Notes: generated by a model not told the origin, from the sequence alone. DNA of 10,485 nt from Desulfoprunum sp. (GCA_030696435.1 JAUYSF010000140.1:1-10485), one strand, 5' to 3'. Shown: positions 1 through 7,264, numbered from the stretch's first letter. A program made the numbers and translations.

Positions 1-282
1 AACCTGGAAGCTGTCGGGCGGCTCTCCACCCAGCATCCGAGTTTTCAGGACAGCCTTGGCATTGACGCCGGAACCGCCGGTAACCGTGGCATTGACCACC
101 TCGACCTTCGGGTTCGCCGCCTTGTACTGATCAATCAGGGCCTGAAGGGCCGGACCCTCGTCGCCGGCCCACCAGGTGAAGATCTCCAGTTTACCCGAGA
201 GTTCCTTGGCTGAAATGGCTGGCGCGCTCATCAGCATCAGCATAGCCGCACAGGCACAGCAGGCAGTTATAAATTTCTTCAT
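1..282 (-). CDS. Carbohydrate ABC transporter substrate-binding protein (N-terminal part, cut by window edge)
   Basis: Only the first 94 codons are visible; the gene continues past the left edge. The protein starts [20 protein letters not shown] and has a Sec signal peptide of about 25 residues ending near AISA, so it should be exported to the periplasm. The mature start, [20 protein letters not shown], and a later run [16 protein letters not shown] are typical of family 1 sugar-binding proteins, close to the glucose/mannose-type binders. It would capture a sugar or short glycoside for the ABC importer whose ATPase is encoded 57 bases upstream. The start is fixed by the ATG at 282-280 and a strong Shine-Dalgarno sequence (AGGAGG, about 5 bases before it). 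The sugar is not readable from this fragment; the galT-galK context makes galactose or a galactoside a reasonable inference. Confidence 0.85.
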   Translation of the reverse strand, partial: MKKFITACCACAAMLMLMSAPAISAKELSGKLEIFTWWAGDEGPALQALIDQYKAANPKVEVVNATVTGGSGVNAKAVLKTRMLGGEPPDSFQV

Positions 283-310
283 ATGCTCCTCCTCGTTGTG
301 GTTGATGTTG

Positions 311-326
311 GCGGGCTCATTCCCGC
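311..326 (-). other. Small intercistronic hairpin between ABC ATPase and binding-protein genes
   Basis: GCGGG and CCCGC form a perfect 5-bp stem around a 6-base loop in the 57-base gap between the two transporter genes. No T-run follows, so it is not a standard terminator. Stems at this place in sugar ABC operons often stabilise the binding-protein mRNA or allow partial read-through; that role here is only inferred. Confidence 0.3.
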
Positions 327-339
327 ATACTGCAAACAG

Positions 340-1428
340 TTAACGAAGTGCCAGTCCTGATTGCGGATCAAACAGGAGCAGGCGATCAAGATCGAATCCC
401 AGCTCTATTGGCTCTCCCGGCCGAGCCAGGATCCTGCCTTCCAGTTCGGCGATCATGGTATTACCCCCTGCGGTGAATTCCAACAGGGAGTGACCGCCAA
501 GAATCTCGGCCAGCACCACCTCGGCCTGGACATGCCAGTCGGCTCGCAGTCTGGCGAGATTGCCGCCGATCTCGATGGCATCGGGCCGAATACCCGCCAG
601 GACCTTTTGCCCGTCGTGGCAGGCCGGCTGGACTGGAATCGGCAGACGCAGGTTGCCGAGCTGCAGGTTTGTCGCTGAGCCACTGCCGGAGATGGTTGCC
701 GGCAGCATATTTATCGGCGGATTGCCGATAAAACCGGCGACGAAACGGTTCACCGGCCGTTCAAAGACCTCAATCGGACTGCCCACCTGCTGGATATGCC
801 CGTCTTTCAGGATGACGATACGATCAGCCAGGGTCATGGCCTCGATCTGGTCATGGGTCACGTAGATCGTCGTGGTGCTCATCTTCAGGTGCAGCTTTTT
901 CAGCTCCATGCGCATCTGGGTGCGGAGCTGGGCATCAAGGTTTGACAGCGGCTCGTCGAAAAGGAAGACGCTGGGGCAGCGGACGATAGCCCGCCCCATG
1001 GCCACCCGCTGCCGCTGCCCACCGGACAGGGCGGCCGGCTTACGATCAAGATAGGGGATAAGTTCAAGTATTTCAGCTGCCTCACTGACCTTCCGCTCGA
1101 TTTCCGCCCGTGATTCTTTGGCCATTTTCAGACTGAAGGCCATGTTTTCATAGACGGTCATATGGGGATAGAGGGCGTAGTTCTGAAAGACCATGGCCAC
1201 GTTACGGTCTTTCGGCGCGACCTGATTGACCGGTCTGCCATTGATGCGGATTTCGCCACCACTGACCGATTCGAGACCGGCGATCATCCGCAAAACCGTT
1301 GACTTACCGCAACCGGAAGGACCGACCAGGACGATGAATTCATTATCCTCAATCTTCAAATCGATGCCATGAACAACCTTCGTTGCGCCAAACTGCTTGC
1401 TGACATTGATCAGTTCAACCTGTGCCAT
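340..1428 (-). CDS. Sugar ABC transporter ATP-binding protein, MalK/UgpC/MsmK type
   Basis: This 362-residue protein is the ATPase that powers a sugar importer at the cytoplasmic face of the inner membrane. Motifs appear in the expected order: Walker [10 protein letters not shown] (36-44), Q-loop Gln82 in [11 protein letters not shown], signature [14 protein letters not shown] (134-147), Walker B VFLFDEP (154-160), D-loop SNLDAQ, and switch His192 in [15 protein letters not shown]. Residues from about 235 to the end form the C-terminal TOBE/regulatory domain found in MalK- and UgpC-type ATPases but not in short ABC ATPases; the total length is normal for the family. These ATPases often serve several sugar importers, so substrate cannot be read from this subunit. 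The ATG at 1428-1426 has AAGGAG 8 bases upstream. It lies 39 bases after the LacI-type gene and 57 before the binding-protein gene, so it is probably co-transcribed with both. Confidence 0.95.
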   Translation of the reverse strand: MAQVELINVSKQFGATKVVHGIDLKIEDNEFIVLVGPSGCGKSTVLRMIAGLESVSGGEIRINGRPVNQVAPKDRNVAMVFQNYALYPHMTVYENMAFSLKMAKESRAEIERKVSEAAEILELIPYLDRKPAALSGGQRQRVAMGRAIVRCPSVFLFDEPLSNLDAQLRTQMRMELKKLHLKMSTTTIYVTHDQIEAMTLADRIVILKDGHIQQVGSPIEVFERPVNRFVAGFIGNPPINMLPATISGSGSATNLQLGNLRLPIPVQPACHDGQKVLAGIRPDAIEIGGNLARLRADWHVQAEVVLAEILGGHSLLEFTAGGNTMIAELEGRILARPGEPIELGFDLDRLLLFDPQSGLALR

Positions 1429-1467
1429 TCTCTCAACTCCTTCATAAGGTAGATCGCAGGTGAGCCG

Positions 1468-2475
1468 TTAGGTTGACTCACGGATTATCAGCTGTGTTTT
1501 CAAAATGATCGTTTCGACCGGCAGCGGATTATGCCCCGACGCAAAATTCTTCATGAGCAATGAGACGGCCTGCCTGCCGATCTCAAAGGCCGGTTGATTG
1601 ACGGTGGTCAGACGTGGTGTAATCAAGGCCGTATTCGGATTGTTGGAAAAACCAACCAAGGCAATGTCATCGGGGACAGAAAACCCTTGTTCTCGAATAT
1701 GCAGAAAGGCGCCGATCGCAACCGGATCATTGACCGTAAAAACGGCATCAGGGACTTCCTGCAGGGCAAGGAGCTGATGCATACCATACCGGCCATCCTC
1801 TTCATGATAACCGCCGCCAAGGATATACTCAGGCCGCAGCGGCAGGCCATGATCCATCAGGGCCGCCTCATAGCCCTCCCGGCGTTTGCGGCTGACATAG
1901 AGCGAGGAGGAACCGGCCAGATGGGCGATCCGCCGCCGGCCAGTGCCGATCAGATAGGAGACGGCACCGTAGGCCCCCTCAAAATCATCGACGATGACCT
2001 TGCTCACCTCAAGATCTTCCGCAACCCGGTCAAAGAGCACCAACGGGATGCCCTGCTGCATGACCGTCCTGAAATGTTCGATGTCGGTGGTTCCCTGAGA
2101 CATCGAGACCAACATCCCCGCCACCCGGTTGGCGGCCAAGGCCCGGGTGTTGATAACCTCTCGCTCGTACGTGTCGTTGCTCTGGCAGACCATGATCGTA
2201 TACCCGGCATCATAGGCGACCTCCTCGATCCCGCTGATGACCGTGGAAAAGAAGGTATTGCGGATTTCCGGGACGATCACTCCGATATTATTGGAGCGTT
2301 TGGTCTGCAGGCTCTGGGCGATCAGATTGGGTTGGTAATTGGTCTCGGTGGCCAGGGCCAACACCCGGTTTTTGGTCTTTTGGCTGATATCGGGATGGTC
2401 GCGCAGAGCCCTGGATACGGTTGACGGTGAGAGCCGGAGTTGCCTGGCGATATCATTTATCGTGGTGTGCCGCAT
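1468..2475 (-). CDS. LacI/GalR-family transcriptional regulator
   Basis: This 335-residue protein has the full LacI-family layout. An N-terminal helix-turn-helix (residues 4-25, TINDIARQLRLSPSTVSRAL) is followed by the hinge region (about 47-60, YQPNLIAQSLQTKRSNN), whose Leu56 is placed to enter the minor groove at a central CG step. The rest is a periplasmic-binding-protein-like effector domain starting at IGVIVPEIRNTFF. Such proteins are usually repressors released by a sugar or sugar phosphate. The gene is third in the galT-galK operon, with a 12-base gap after galK and a GGGGGAAG Shine-Dalgarno 3 bases before the ATG. It probably controls its own operon through the CG-centred palindrome at 4891-4904, and may also control the divergent isomerase gene. 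The effector is unknown; galactose or a derivative is likely from context. Confidence 0.95.
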   Translation of the reverse strand: MRHTTINDIARQLRLSPSTVSRALRDHPDISQKTKNRVLALATETNYQPNLIAQSLQTKRSNNIGVIVPEIRNTFFSTVISGIEEVAYDAGYTIMVCQSNDTYEREVINTRALAANRVAGMLVSMSQGTTDIEHFRTVMQQGIPLVLFDRVAEDLEVSKVIVDDFEGAYGAVSYLIGTGRRRIAHLAGSSSLYVSRKRREGYEAALMDHGLPLRPEYILGGGYHEEDGRYGMHQLLALQEVPDAVFTVNDPVAIGAFLHIREQGFSVPDDIALVGFSNNPNTALITPRLTTVNQPAFEIGRQAVSLLMKNFASGHNPLPVETIILKTQLIIREST

Positions 2476-2487
2476 GATCTTCCCCCA

Positions 2488-3795
2488 TTACCCGGCAGGT
2501 AGAAGACGACCATCGGCCAACAGGGCACAAACGCCCGGTCTGCCGACATGGAGTTCAATAAGGCTGCCCGAACCGAAAACCCCTTCAATATACTGACGAT
2601 ATTGCTGAAATCTGGCACGCGGGATATAGACCTGAATTGTGCCGGCAAAACCGCCACCCTGGACGCGCCAGGCCCCGTCGCCGAGAAAGGTCTCGGTCAG
2701 CACCAGGGCCAGGGCCACGCCCTGCGAGGTGGTAGAGGTAGTGCTTGAGCAGTTCTGCAGGAGGCGCCAGGACGAATCACCCGAGGCCCTGACCAGACTC
2801 AGATAGGTCTCGGTGGCATTTTCCTGCAGGGCCCGGGCCATTGCCTCTACCCGGTCGTTTTCCAGAATAAAATGCATGAGCCGCAGGATGGCCCGGTCTC
2901 CAACAAGCTCTCGCAGTCCCGGCAAACGACCACGCACATCGTCGAGACTGAGACCTCGGGCAAAGGGTCGGCCAAGGGCCGCCGCCGCCGCAAACATCTC
3001 CCTGGGGATAGCGGCATAATCCGGAGTAAGACCGACATGACTGCCACCGGTATCGACCACCGCCAGTCGGTAATCCGCTGCAAAGGGGCAACTATCGATC
3101 CGTTCGATGAGGGGCTTGTCGGGGTTATTGAAATCGATATGCAGGATATGGCCGGCAGCACTGGCCAGTTGATCCATCAGACCGCATGGTTTGCCGAAAT
3201 AGCTGTTCTCGGCATACTGACCAATCAAGGCCAGCTCGGTCGCTGGGAGTCGATTATCATTGAACAGGAGATTGAAGGCGGCAGCGATCAGGACCGAAAA
3301 GGCAGCCGAGGAACTGAGGCCCGTACCCGGTAGGCAAGTGGCTTGGAGACAGGCCGCAAAGCCGCCGATGGCAAAACCGCGCTGCCGGAAGGCTGCGACC
3401 ACGCCTCTGACTAAGGCCTCGGGACGACCAGTTTCACTGGACTTTGCCAGGGTATCACGGATATCGATGGTGATCTCCGGAGAAAAGCCCTCGGAGTTCA
3501 GGGTGATCCAATCGCCACCGTTCGGGCTGATCGCTGCCAGACAATCGAGATTGACCGCTGCGGCTAAAACCCGACCATGATTATGATCGGTGTGATTGCC
3601 GCCGAGCTCGGTCCGACCAGGGGCGCTCACCAGAAGGATCTCCCCGTTACCAAAGCGTTCGCGCTGCCGCTGTAGGAGTCTGATGCAGCGCTCTCGTTGC
3701 GATGCCTGGTCGGCAGGCCCGTAGAGCGTGGCGAGGGGAGGCGAGGATCTCTCTGCCGCAAAAAACTCGAGATAGGCCGAAAGAGATGCTGTCAT
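2488..3795 (-). CDS. galK: Galactokinase (GHMP kinase family)
   Basis: It phosphorylates D-galactose at C1 with ATP in the cytoplasm, the step before GalT in the Leloir pathway. From the ATG at 3795 the protein has 435 residues. Visible motifs are the galactokinase signature SAPGRTELGGNHTDHN (57-72), the GHMP ATP-binding loop LPGTGLSSSAA (155-165), the segment CGLMDQLAS (204-212) with probable catalytic Asp208, and the C-terminal motif VQGGGFAGTIQVYIP (378-392). The start was chosen because its ATG overlaps the galT stop codon as ATGA (3795-3792), with GGGAGAGG just upstream inside galT. An in-frame start at 3852 would add 19 residues that overlap galT and match nothing. The enzyme is about 50 residues longer than E. 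coli GalK and reads GGNHTDHN rather than GEHTDYN. It therefore belongs to the longer divergent branch I associate mainly with Firmicutes. Identity as a GHMP sugar kinase is certain; galactose as substrate follows from GalT next door. Confidence 0.92.
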   Translation of the reverse strand: MTASLSAYLEFFAAERSSPPLATLYGPADQASQRERCIRLLQRQRERFGNGEILLVSAPGRTELGGNHTDHNHGRVLAAAVNLDCLAAISPNGGDWITLNSEGFSPEITIDIRDTLAKSSETGRPEALVRGVVAAFRQRGFAIGGFAACLQATCLPGTGLSSSAAFSVLIAAAFNLLFNDNRLPATELALIGQYAENSYFGKPCGLMDQLASAAGHILHIDFNNPDKPLIERIDSCPFAADYRLAVVDTGGSHVGLTPDYAAIPREMFAAAAALGRPFARGLSLDDVRGRLPGLRELVGDRAILRLMHFILENDRVEAMARALQENATETYLSLVRASGDSSWRLLQNCSSTTSTTSQGVALALVLTETFLGDGAWRVQGGGFAGTIQVYIPRARFQQYRQYIEGVFGSGSLIELHVGRPGVCALLADGRLLPAG

Positions 3796-4847
3796 TGCGG
3801 CCTCTCCCGGTAATGGCAGTCTGTCGGTACCACCCGCAAACGTTCTGCACAAACCTCGGCGGTCAGGTCGCGCTGCGGCATAGCCAGCATTTCATAGCCT
3901 ACCATATGTTTCTTGACTGAAGCGGAACGCAACAGAGGCGGGAAATAGTGGATATGCCAGTGCCACTCCGGATACTCCAGACCGTCTGTCGGCTGCTGGT
4001 GGATCCCCATCGAGTAAGGAAAGGTCGTGGCAAAGAGATTGTCGTAACAGATATTGAGATGAATCATGATGTCGGCGAGGGCTGCCATCTCTTCGCCCGT
4101 CAGCTCGCTTATCCGACTGTCGTGCCGACGGGGCAGCAACAGGGTCTCAAAGGGCCAGGTGGCCCAGAAAGGTATGAGAACAACAAAATGGTCATTGGCC
4201 ATGACGAGCCGTTCCGGATGATACAACTCCTCCTCCAGATAGGCACAGAGGAGACATGTTCCTTTCTCCTCGAAAAAGGTCTTCTGCTGCCGGCCTTCCC
4301 TGGCCGGTAGGGTCGGAACAGTGGCATTGGCCCAGATCTGGCCGTGAGGGTGGGGATTGGAGCAGCCCATGATACTGCCGCGATTTTCGAAAATCTGCAC
4401 ATGGTTGATCTGCGGTTTGCTGCCGAGTTCCACATATTCATTTTGCCAGGCACGGACGACTGCCGACACATCGGCAACAGGCATCTGGCCGAAGGAGAGG
4501 TCATGGCGGGGGGAATAACAGATAACCCGACAGGTCCCGGACTCGGCCTCCGCTCGCAATAATGATCCTTCTTGAGCTTTGCAGGGAGGAACATCGGCCA
4601 GGAGGGCGGCAAAATCGTTGGTGAATACATAGGGTTCCCGGTAGTCGGGATTGCTGGCGCCGCCCGCCCGCAAATTGCCGGGACAGAGATAGCAAGAGGG
4701 ATCGAATTCGGCAACAACAGTCCGGTCCGGGACCTCAGTCTGGCCCTGCCAGGGCCGCTGGGTTCGGTGCGGAGAGACCAGCACCCATTCTCCGGTCAGG
4801 AGATTGAAGCGCCGATGGGGAAATCTGTCATAATCCGGGTGATTCAT
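3792..4847 (-). CDS. galT: Galactose-1-phosphate uridylyltransferase
   Basis: It exchanges UDP-glucose and galactose-1-phosphate for glucose-1-phosphate and UDP-galactose in the Leloir pathway. The 351-residue length is close to E. coli GalT (348). The active-site stretch GCSNPHPHGQIWA (161-173) carries the His-Pro-His triad, with His168 the expected nucleophile that takes the UMP. Cys52 and Cys55 (SCYLC) and His115 (SPRHD) match the family's metal site. PHRRFNLLTGEWVLVSPHR near the start and HIHYFPPLLRSASVKK near the end are also typical. The in-frame TTG at 4943 cannot be the start: it is part of the TTGACA -35 box, upstream of the predicted transcription start near 4907. The ATG at 4847 aligns with GalT N termini but has no good Shine-Dalgarno, only a T-rich stretch. 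It is the first gene of the operon. No galE is in the window. Confidence 0.95.
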   Translation of the reverse strand: MNHPDYDRFPHRRFNLLTGEWVLVSPHRTQRPWQGQTEVPDRTVVAEFDPSCYLCPGNLRAGGASNPDYREPYVFTNDFAALLADVPPCKAQEGSLLRAEAESGTCRVICYSPRHDLSFGQMPVADVSAVVRAWQNEYVELGSKPQINHVQIFENRGSIMGCSNPHPHGQIWANATVPTLPAREGRQQKTFFEEKGTCLLCAYLEEELYHPERLVMANDHFVVLIPFWATWPFETLLLPRRHDSRISELTGEEMAALADIMIHLNICYDNLFATTFPYSMGIHQQPTDGLEYPEWHWHIHYFPPLLRSASVKKHMVGYEMLAMPQRDLTAEVCAERLRVVPTDCHYRERPQ

Positions 4848-4879
4848 GACATAAAAAACCGTATAATGAGATCGGGAGT

Positions 4880-4890
4880 GCAAACGTTGC
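4880..4890. promoter_or_regulatory. Second, imperfect LacI-type operator copy
   Basis: GCAAACGTTGC repeats the left half of the neighbouring palindrome (GCAAACGTT at 4880-4888 and 4892-4900, 12 bases apart) but lacks one T in the right half. The 12-base step places the two copies about one helical turn apart. It lies in the predicted galT leader, downstream of the transcription start. It could be a second repressor contact or a decayed duplicate. Confidence 0.5.
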
Positions 4891-4915
4891 CGCAAACGTT
4901 TGCGATACCTATAAG
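4887..4915 (+). promoter_or_regulatory. Probable promoter of the D-lyxose isomerase gene
   Basis: TTGCCG (4887-4892) and TATAAG (4910-4915) are separated by 17 bases on the plus strand, giving a start of transcription near 4922 and a leader of about 54 bases. The -10 box overlaps that of the opposing galT promoter by two bases, so the two promoters would compete, and the palindrome sits in the spacer. The -35 box is imperfect, so this is a plausible rather than certain promoter. Confidence 0.55.
4891..4904. promoter_or_regulatory. LacI-family operator, perfect 14-bp palindrome
   Basis: CGCAAACGTTTGCG is its own reverse complement and has the central CG step and A/T flanks usual for LacI/GalR-family operators. 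It starts about 3 bases past the predicted galT transcription start. It also falls between the -35 and -10 boxes of the likely plus-strand promoter for the isomerase. A repressor bound here would block both. The LacI-type protein at 1468-2475 is the natural candidate; this assignment is inferred from family and position. Confidence 0.8.
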
Positions 4916-4943
4916 TATAGAGACAAATTATTTTTCTTGTCAA
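4914..4943 (-). promoter_or_regulatory. Sigma70-type promoter of the galT operon
   Basis: On the minus strand a perfect TTGACA (4943-4938) is followed after 18 bases by TATACT (4919-4914), placing the transcription start near 4907. This leaves a 60-base leader before the galT ATG that contains both operator copies directly after the start site, the classical repressor-block arrangement. The -35 box contains the TTG that would otherwise be read as an extended galT start. Confidence 0.82.
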
Positions 4944-4975
4944 TCTTTTTCCTCCCTGTTCAAGAGGACACGATC

Positions 4976-5662
4976 ATGAAACGCTCGGAAATCAATCGTC
5001 TTATCGAGGAAGCCCTCGATCTTTTTTCAAAAACCAGTTTTCTCTTGCCTCCCTTCGCCTTCTGGAGTCCTGAAATCTGGTGGGAAATCGGCCAGGAGGC
5101 CAATGAAATCAGGGAAAACACCCTGGGCTGGGATGTCACGGATTTCGGTCTGGGAGATTTTTCCCGAACCGGCCTGCTGCTCTTTACCATCAGAAACGGT
5201 AATTATGCCAAGAAAGACCGGTATCCCAAAGGCTATGCTGAAAAAATTATGGTGGTCAAAGAAGAGCAGATCACTCCGATGCACTTCCACTGGAAAAAAC
5301 GTGAGGATATCATCAATCGCGGTGGCGGCAATCTGGTGATTGAGCTGTACGCCGCTGATCGGGACGAGGGGCTGTCACAGGAGGGATTTGCAGTATCGGT
5401 CGACGGGATACGCAGGAATCTTGGCGCAGGTGACAGGGTCATCCTGACTCCGGGTGAGAGTATTTGCCTCACGCCCTTGCTCTACCATTCTTTTTACGGA
5501 GAGGCCGGTAAGGGGCCGGTCATAGTCGGCGAGGTCTCGGATGTCAACGATGACGAACTGGACAACCGCTTCCTGCAACCCATCGGTCGCTTTCCGTTAA
5601 TCATCGAAGATGAACCACCCCTGTATTTTCTCTGCAACGAATATCCGCCGGCGCGAAAATGA
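4976..5662 (+). CDS. D-lyxose isomerase (D-lyxose/D-mannose family ketol-isomerase)
   Basis: The 228-residue cytoplasmic protein matches the D-lyxose isomerase family, single-domain cupins of about this length. They interconvert D-lyxose and D-xylulose and commonly also D-mannose and D-fructose. The metal-binding pattern is visible: His103 and His105 in PMHFHWKKRED, Glu110 in the same stretch, and His171 in PLLYHSFYGE. GWDVTDFGLGDF (51-62) and the IGRFPLIIEDEPPLYFLCNEYP end are also characteristic. The ATG at 4976 has AAGAGGA 7 bases upstream; an in-frame TTG at 4937 has no ribosome-binding site and lies in the promoter zone. It is the only plus-strand gene and diverges from galT across a shared operator. 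The stop is 26 bases from the end of the convergent fructokinase gene, and no clear terminator lies between them. Confidence 0.88.
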   Translation: MKRSEINRLIEEALDLFSKTSFLLPPFAFWSPEIWWEIGQEANEIRENTLGWDVTDFGLGDFSRTGLLLFTIRNGNYAKKDRYPKGYAEKIMVVKEEQITPMHFHWKKREDIINRGGGNLVIELYAADRDEGLSQEGFAVSVDGIRRNLGAGDRVILTPGESICLTPLLYHSFYGEAGKGPVIVGEVSDVNDDELDNRFLQPIGRFPLIIEDEPPLYFLCNEYPPARK

Positions 5663-5688
5663 GAGAGGCCCGATTGGAGACAATCCCG

Positions 5689-6573
5689 TCAACGGATCAA
5701 GCGGAATGTTCCCGGGATTGCCGGCATCGCCCCGCTCTGACCACAGACATAGGCGGCTAGGCGGTTGGCGTGGGCGTTGATCTCGACAAGTGGCAAATCG
5801 AGAAGAAAACCTACGGTGGCCGCAGCGGTAAAACTGTCCCCGGCCCCGATGGTGTCGACAAGATCTGTCGGCATACCGGAATGATCGGAGATTGACTCCC
5901 CGGTCAGTAGAAGGCTGCCATGGGCACCTCGGGTCAGTATCACCAACTGTAGGCCATATCTGTCCCGCAGAGAGCTGAGTTGCCGCCTGTCGTCTCCTGG
6001 CAGCTCGAAGAGCCTGGCAAGAATCGGCAGCTCCTCGTCGTTGAGTTTGAGGATATCGGCCTGGGTGAGTGAGTGATGGAGAATTTCTTTGTTGTAGTAA
6101 TTCTGGCGCAGATTGATATCAAAAACCTTCAGGGCAGTCTCCGGCAGACTTCTTAAAAAATCCAGTATGACCTGGCGAGAATCAGGTGAACGCTGAGCCA
6201 GACTGCCGAAGCAGACTGCCGATGCCGTGCAGCTGAGTCGTGCGGCCCAGCCGCTCACCTGGAGATGGTCCCAGGCGGTATCGTCCGGGAAATGATAGCT
6301 GGCAATACCCTCTTTATCGAGACGGATCTCGACATACCCCGTCGGATAGCGAGATGAAATCGTAATTCCCTCAGTTGCCATATCCTTGTTCTGCAGTTCT
6401 GCCAAAGCACGCTTCCCGCGGATATCCGAACCAACGGTCGAAACCGGAAGACCGATGGCGCCAAGGGCGGCAGCATGGTAGCTGAAGTTGGCCGGTGCCC
6501 CTCCCAGCCTTTCGCCCTCGGGCAGAACATCCCAGAGTATTTCCCCGATACCTATGACAAGAGGCTTATCCAT
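5689..6573 (-). CDS. PfkB/ribokinase-family sugar kinase, probable fructokinase
   Basis: The 294-residue protein is a PfkB-family carbohydrate kinase. VIGIGEILWDVLPEG (6-20) and RLGGAPANFSYHAAALG (22-38) are the N-terminal sugar-binding region typical of bacterial fructokinases. DTIGAGDSFTAA (240-251) is the second PfkB signature, with catalytic base Asp246 and the anion-hole GAGD. The likely reaction is ATP plus D-fructose giving fructose-6-phosphate in the cytoplasm. The ATG at 6573 is preferred because the family starts a few residues before the VIGIGE strand; a TTG 9 bases earlier is possible, and neither has a convincing Shine-Dalgarno. It follows dedA by 46 bases on the same strand and may share its transcript. 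It ends tail to tail with the lyxose/mannose isomerase, whose product fructose would suit it. Other ketoses, or ribose-type sugars, cannot be excluded. Confidence 0.85.
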   Translation of the reverse strand: MDKPLVIGIGEILWDVLPEGERLGGAPANFSYHAAALGAIGLPVSTVGSDIRGKRALAELQNKDMATEGITISSRYPTGYVEIRLDKEGIASYHFPDDTAWDHLQVSGWAARLSCTASAVCFGSLAQRSPDSRQVILDFLRSLPETALKVFDINLRQNYYNKEILHHSLTQADILKLNDEELPILARLFELPGDDRRQLSSLRDRYGLQLVILTRGAHGSLLLTGESISDHSGMPTDLVDTIGAGDSFTAAATVGFLLDLPLVEINAHANRLAAYVCGQSGAMPAIPGTFRLIR

Positions 6574-6619
6574 CTTGGTCAACCACGCATTCTTTCATGA
6601 AATCTGACAGCCTCTCTCC

Positions 6620-7264
6620 TCAACCGGCCTGAACCTTGGCAAAACGGCCGCGCAGGTACTCGATGACGGCAGGCATGAAAGAGAGGGCAACAATGCCGAT
6701 CAGCACCATTGACAGATTTTTCTTGATGAACTCCACATTGCCGAACAGGTAGCCCAGGGTGGTCAGCCCTCCGACCCACAGGACTGTGCCGAACACGCTG
6801 AAACTGAGGAAACGCAGGTAAGGCATCTCTCCGACCCCGGCGACAAACGGGGCGAAGGTGCGGACAATCGGCACGAAACGGGCCAGGGTGACCGTCTTGC
6901 CGCCATGCCGGTCGTAAAAGGCATGGGTCCGTTCCAGGTAATCGCGGCGGAATATCTTTGAATCGGGATTGGCGAAGAGTTTTTCGCCGATGAAACGACC
7001 GATAAAGTAATTGGTGGTATCCCCGAGAATGGCGGCCAACATCAGGCAGACCGCCAGTATCCAGAGATCCATCCCACCAGTGGCGGCGATTGTACCGGCG
7101 ACAAAGAGCAACGAATCACCGGGTAGAAAGGGTGTCACCACCAGGCCGGTCTCGCAGAAGATCACAGCAAAGAGGATAGCGTAAACCCAGGTGCCGTAAC
7201 TCGCTACGAGCTGAGCCAGGTAGATATCGAGGTGCAGAAAAATATCGATCGGATTGAATTCCAT
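6620..7264 (-). CDS. DedA/SNARE-associated family membrane protein
   Basis: This 214-residue inner-membrane protein belongs to the DedA (VTT domain) family. Its members are linked to membrane-potential upkeep, resistance to cationic compounds and lipid-carrier flipping. Family residues are present: Glu38 in FCETGLVVTPFLPGDSLLF, Asp50 in the PGD turn, and Arg129 and Arg135 in LARFVPIVRTFAPFVAG. They occupy the positions of functionally required acidic and basic residues in E. coli DedA paralogues. Hydrophobic stretches lie at about 26-48, 52-85, 138-175 and 184-204. The start at 7264 has GAGGAA 5 bases upstream; an in-frame start at 7318 would translate through the terminator stem and is rejected. 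It is probably followed on the same mRNA by the fructokinase gene, with no obvious functional link. The exact substrate is unknown. Confidence 0.92.
   Translation of the reverse strand: MEFNPIDIFLHLDIYLAQLVASYGTWVYAILFAVIFCETGLVVTPFLPGDSLLFVAGTIAATGGMDLWILAVCLMLAAILGDTTNYFIGRFIGEKLFANPDSKIFRRDYLERTHAFYDRHGGKTVTLARFVPIVRTFAPFVAGVGEMPYLRFLSFSVFGTVLWVGGLTTLGYLFGNVEFIKKNLSMVLIGIVALSFMPAVIEYLRGRFAKVQAG

Noticed and set aside
1881..1895. CGTTTGCG inside the LacI-type gene as an autoregulatory operator
   Set aside because: Only one half-site is present, with no inverted partner, and it is explained by coding sequence.
1594..2424. Long open frame (276 codons) on the plus strand antisense to the LacI-type gene
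   Set aside because: It lies wholly over a well-supported regulator gene, its residues resemble no family, and it has no ribosome-binding site; it is a by-product of the codon bias of the real gene.
4848..4943. N-terminal extension of GalT by 32 residues from a TTG at 4943
   Set aside because: The TTG is the first half of the TTGACA -35 box, transcription starts downstream of it, and the extra residues are unlike any GalT.
5672..5685. GATTG-GAGA-CAATC hairpin between the isomerase and fructokinase stops as a two-way terminator
   Set aside because: The stem is only 5 bp and AT-containing, and there is no T-run on either strand.
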